Source of the DNA: an uncultured Eubacteriales bacterium
GTDB taxonomy: Bacteria > Bacillota > Clostridia > Oscillospirales > Oscillospiraceae
DNA: 24,286 bases
Assembly (NCBI GenBank): GCA_900540635.1
Contig: UQGU01000035.1
Span: 1-24,286, forward strand
Reading direction: 5' to 3'
Shown: piece after piece, positions 23,803 to 24,286 of the stretch
Layout of the letters: each line of letters begins with the position of its first letter
Numbering within the stretch: position 1 is the first letter of the stretch
Notes under the pieces: model-generated
What the model was told of the DNA's origin: nothing
What the model saw: only the letters and a program-made list of their open reading frames with translations
Database searches by the model: none
Made by a program: the position numbers and the translations under genes

Positions 23803-24210
23803 CTACCAGGAAAAGTCCCGGTCCCGGAAGCCGAAGCGTTCCTTTTTGCATTGCAGCAGCCAGACGGTGATCTCCGGGCGGTCCATTTCCATGGCCTCCG
23901 TCAGAAATTCATCCACAAGGGGCTGTGGAAAAGGTACTTCTTTTTCGAAGCGCTCCAATTCCGTCACCCGGTTTTCTTCCATCAGTGCCGCCACAGTGGG
24001 GCGAACCCGGCTGCGCAGATAGCTGCCGTAAAGCTCCCGCTGGTCCTCTGTCGCGCTCCCAGCGGTGAAATAGCCCCGCAGGGCAGCCGCAAGACGCACA
24101 CTCTCCCGGGAGGCTCCCCGGAATTTTTCCAGCAAGGCCTGCCCGGTCAAATCATTGTGGGCCAATACCTTTTCCAGCCGCACGACCTCTGATTCCGACT
24201 CCCGCCACAT
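23803..24210 (-). CDS. Small helical protein of unknown function, first gene of MoxR/VWA unit
   Basis: The product is 135 aa from ATG 24210, with AGGGGG 8 nt upstream. ATG 24231 in the same frame lies at or before the predicted transcription start and is unlikely. It appears all-helical and charged, with no signal peptide, membrane helix or catalytic motif. The C-terminal half (RPTVAALMEENRVTELERF, then PEITVWLLQCKKERFGFRD) resembles helical-repeat pairs of the ankyrin or HEAT kind, which would suit protein binding. The next gene (VWA) starts 8 nt after its stop. It may be an adaptor or client-recognition protein; that is inferred from position only. Confidence 0.75.
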   Translation of the reverse strand: MWRESESEVVRLEKVLAHNDLTGQALLEKFRGASRESVRLAAALRGYFTAGSATEDQRELYGSYLRSRVRPTVAALMEENRVTELERFEKEVPFPQPLVDEFLTEAMEMDRPEITVWLLQCKKERFGFRDRDFSW

Positions 24211-24233
24211 GGCATCCGCCCCCTTTTGCATCC

Positions 24234-24262
24234 ATTATACCCCCGGACACGGTCTCATGCAA
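24234..24262 (-). promoter_or_regulatory. Promoter of the MoxR/VWA unit with an operator-like palindrome
   Basis: TATAAT (24234-24239) is preceded at 17 nt by TTGCAT (24257-24262), a weak -35. A start near 24227 leaves a short leader with the ribosome site. A palindrome TCATGC-AA-GCATGA (24255-24268) covers the -35 region and could bind a dimeric repressor. Confidence 0.6.
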
Positions 24263-24286
24263 GCATGAAAACCCCCGCTGCTTTTC

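Overview
The window looks like a chromosomal segment of a GC-rich, Gram-positive anaerobic Clostridium-class bacterium, probably in or near the Oscillospiraceae. Support comes from a leucine T-box riboswitch, strong sigma-A promoters (one a perfect consensus), AGGAGG-type ribosome sites, a TAXI-type TRAP transporter, a Firmicute-style pilB-pilT-pilC cassette and palindromic intergenic repeats of the kind common in those genomes. No phage, IS transposase, CRISPR, tRNA or rRNA is visible. All genes but one (the uracil permease) lie on the minus strand. Function calls rest on motifs read by eye; no database search was possible.

Layout, left to right. Positions 1-210 hold a chain of nested palindromes (repeat element). 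226-4214 is a type IV pilus motor cassette transcribed pilB, pilT, pilC. Its promoter lies inside what a naive ORF call would take as the pilB N-terminus, and a structured leader of about 160 nt separates promoter and GTG start. 4529-4837 encodes a small one-helix membrane protein with an acidic Ala/Pro/Glu tail. 5080-8112 is a two-gene TRAP-TAXI uptake system with its own promoter and terminator. 8196-8559 is an AT-rich spacer with many TGCA-centred motifs. 8688-10049 (plus strand) is a uracil permease whose short leader can form competing hairpins.

10117-15001 is the complete leucine branch: promoter, T-box leader, leuA, leuC, leuD, leuB, converting 2-oxoisovalerate to 2-oxoisocaproate under control of leucyl-tRNA charging. 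15054-16703 is a lone GH13 alpha-glucosidase with its own promoter. 16787-21019 is a four-gene glycosyltransferase run (TagA/WecG-type, two GT4 enzymes, one GT-A enzyme) with overlapping or abutting genes, probably assembling a surface glycan or wall polymer. 21091-24210 is a three-gene unit: a small helical protein of unknown function, a VWA protein with a degenerate metallopeptidase-like region, and a MoxR-like AAA+ ATPase.

Most worth following up are the pilB leader RNA, which has pseudoknot potential and a Shine-Dalgarno sequence in a hairpin loop upstream of a motor ATPase with two c-di-GMP-binding-type motifs, and the MoxR/VWA/helper triad.
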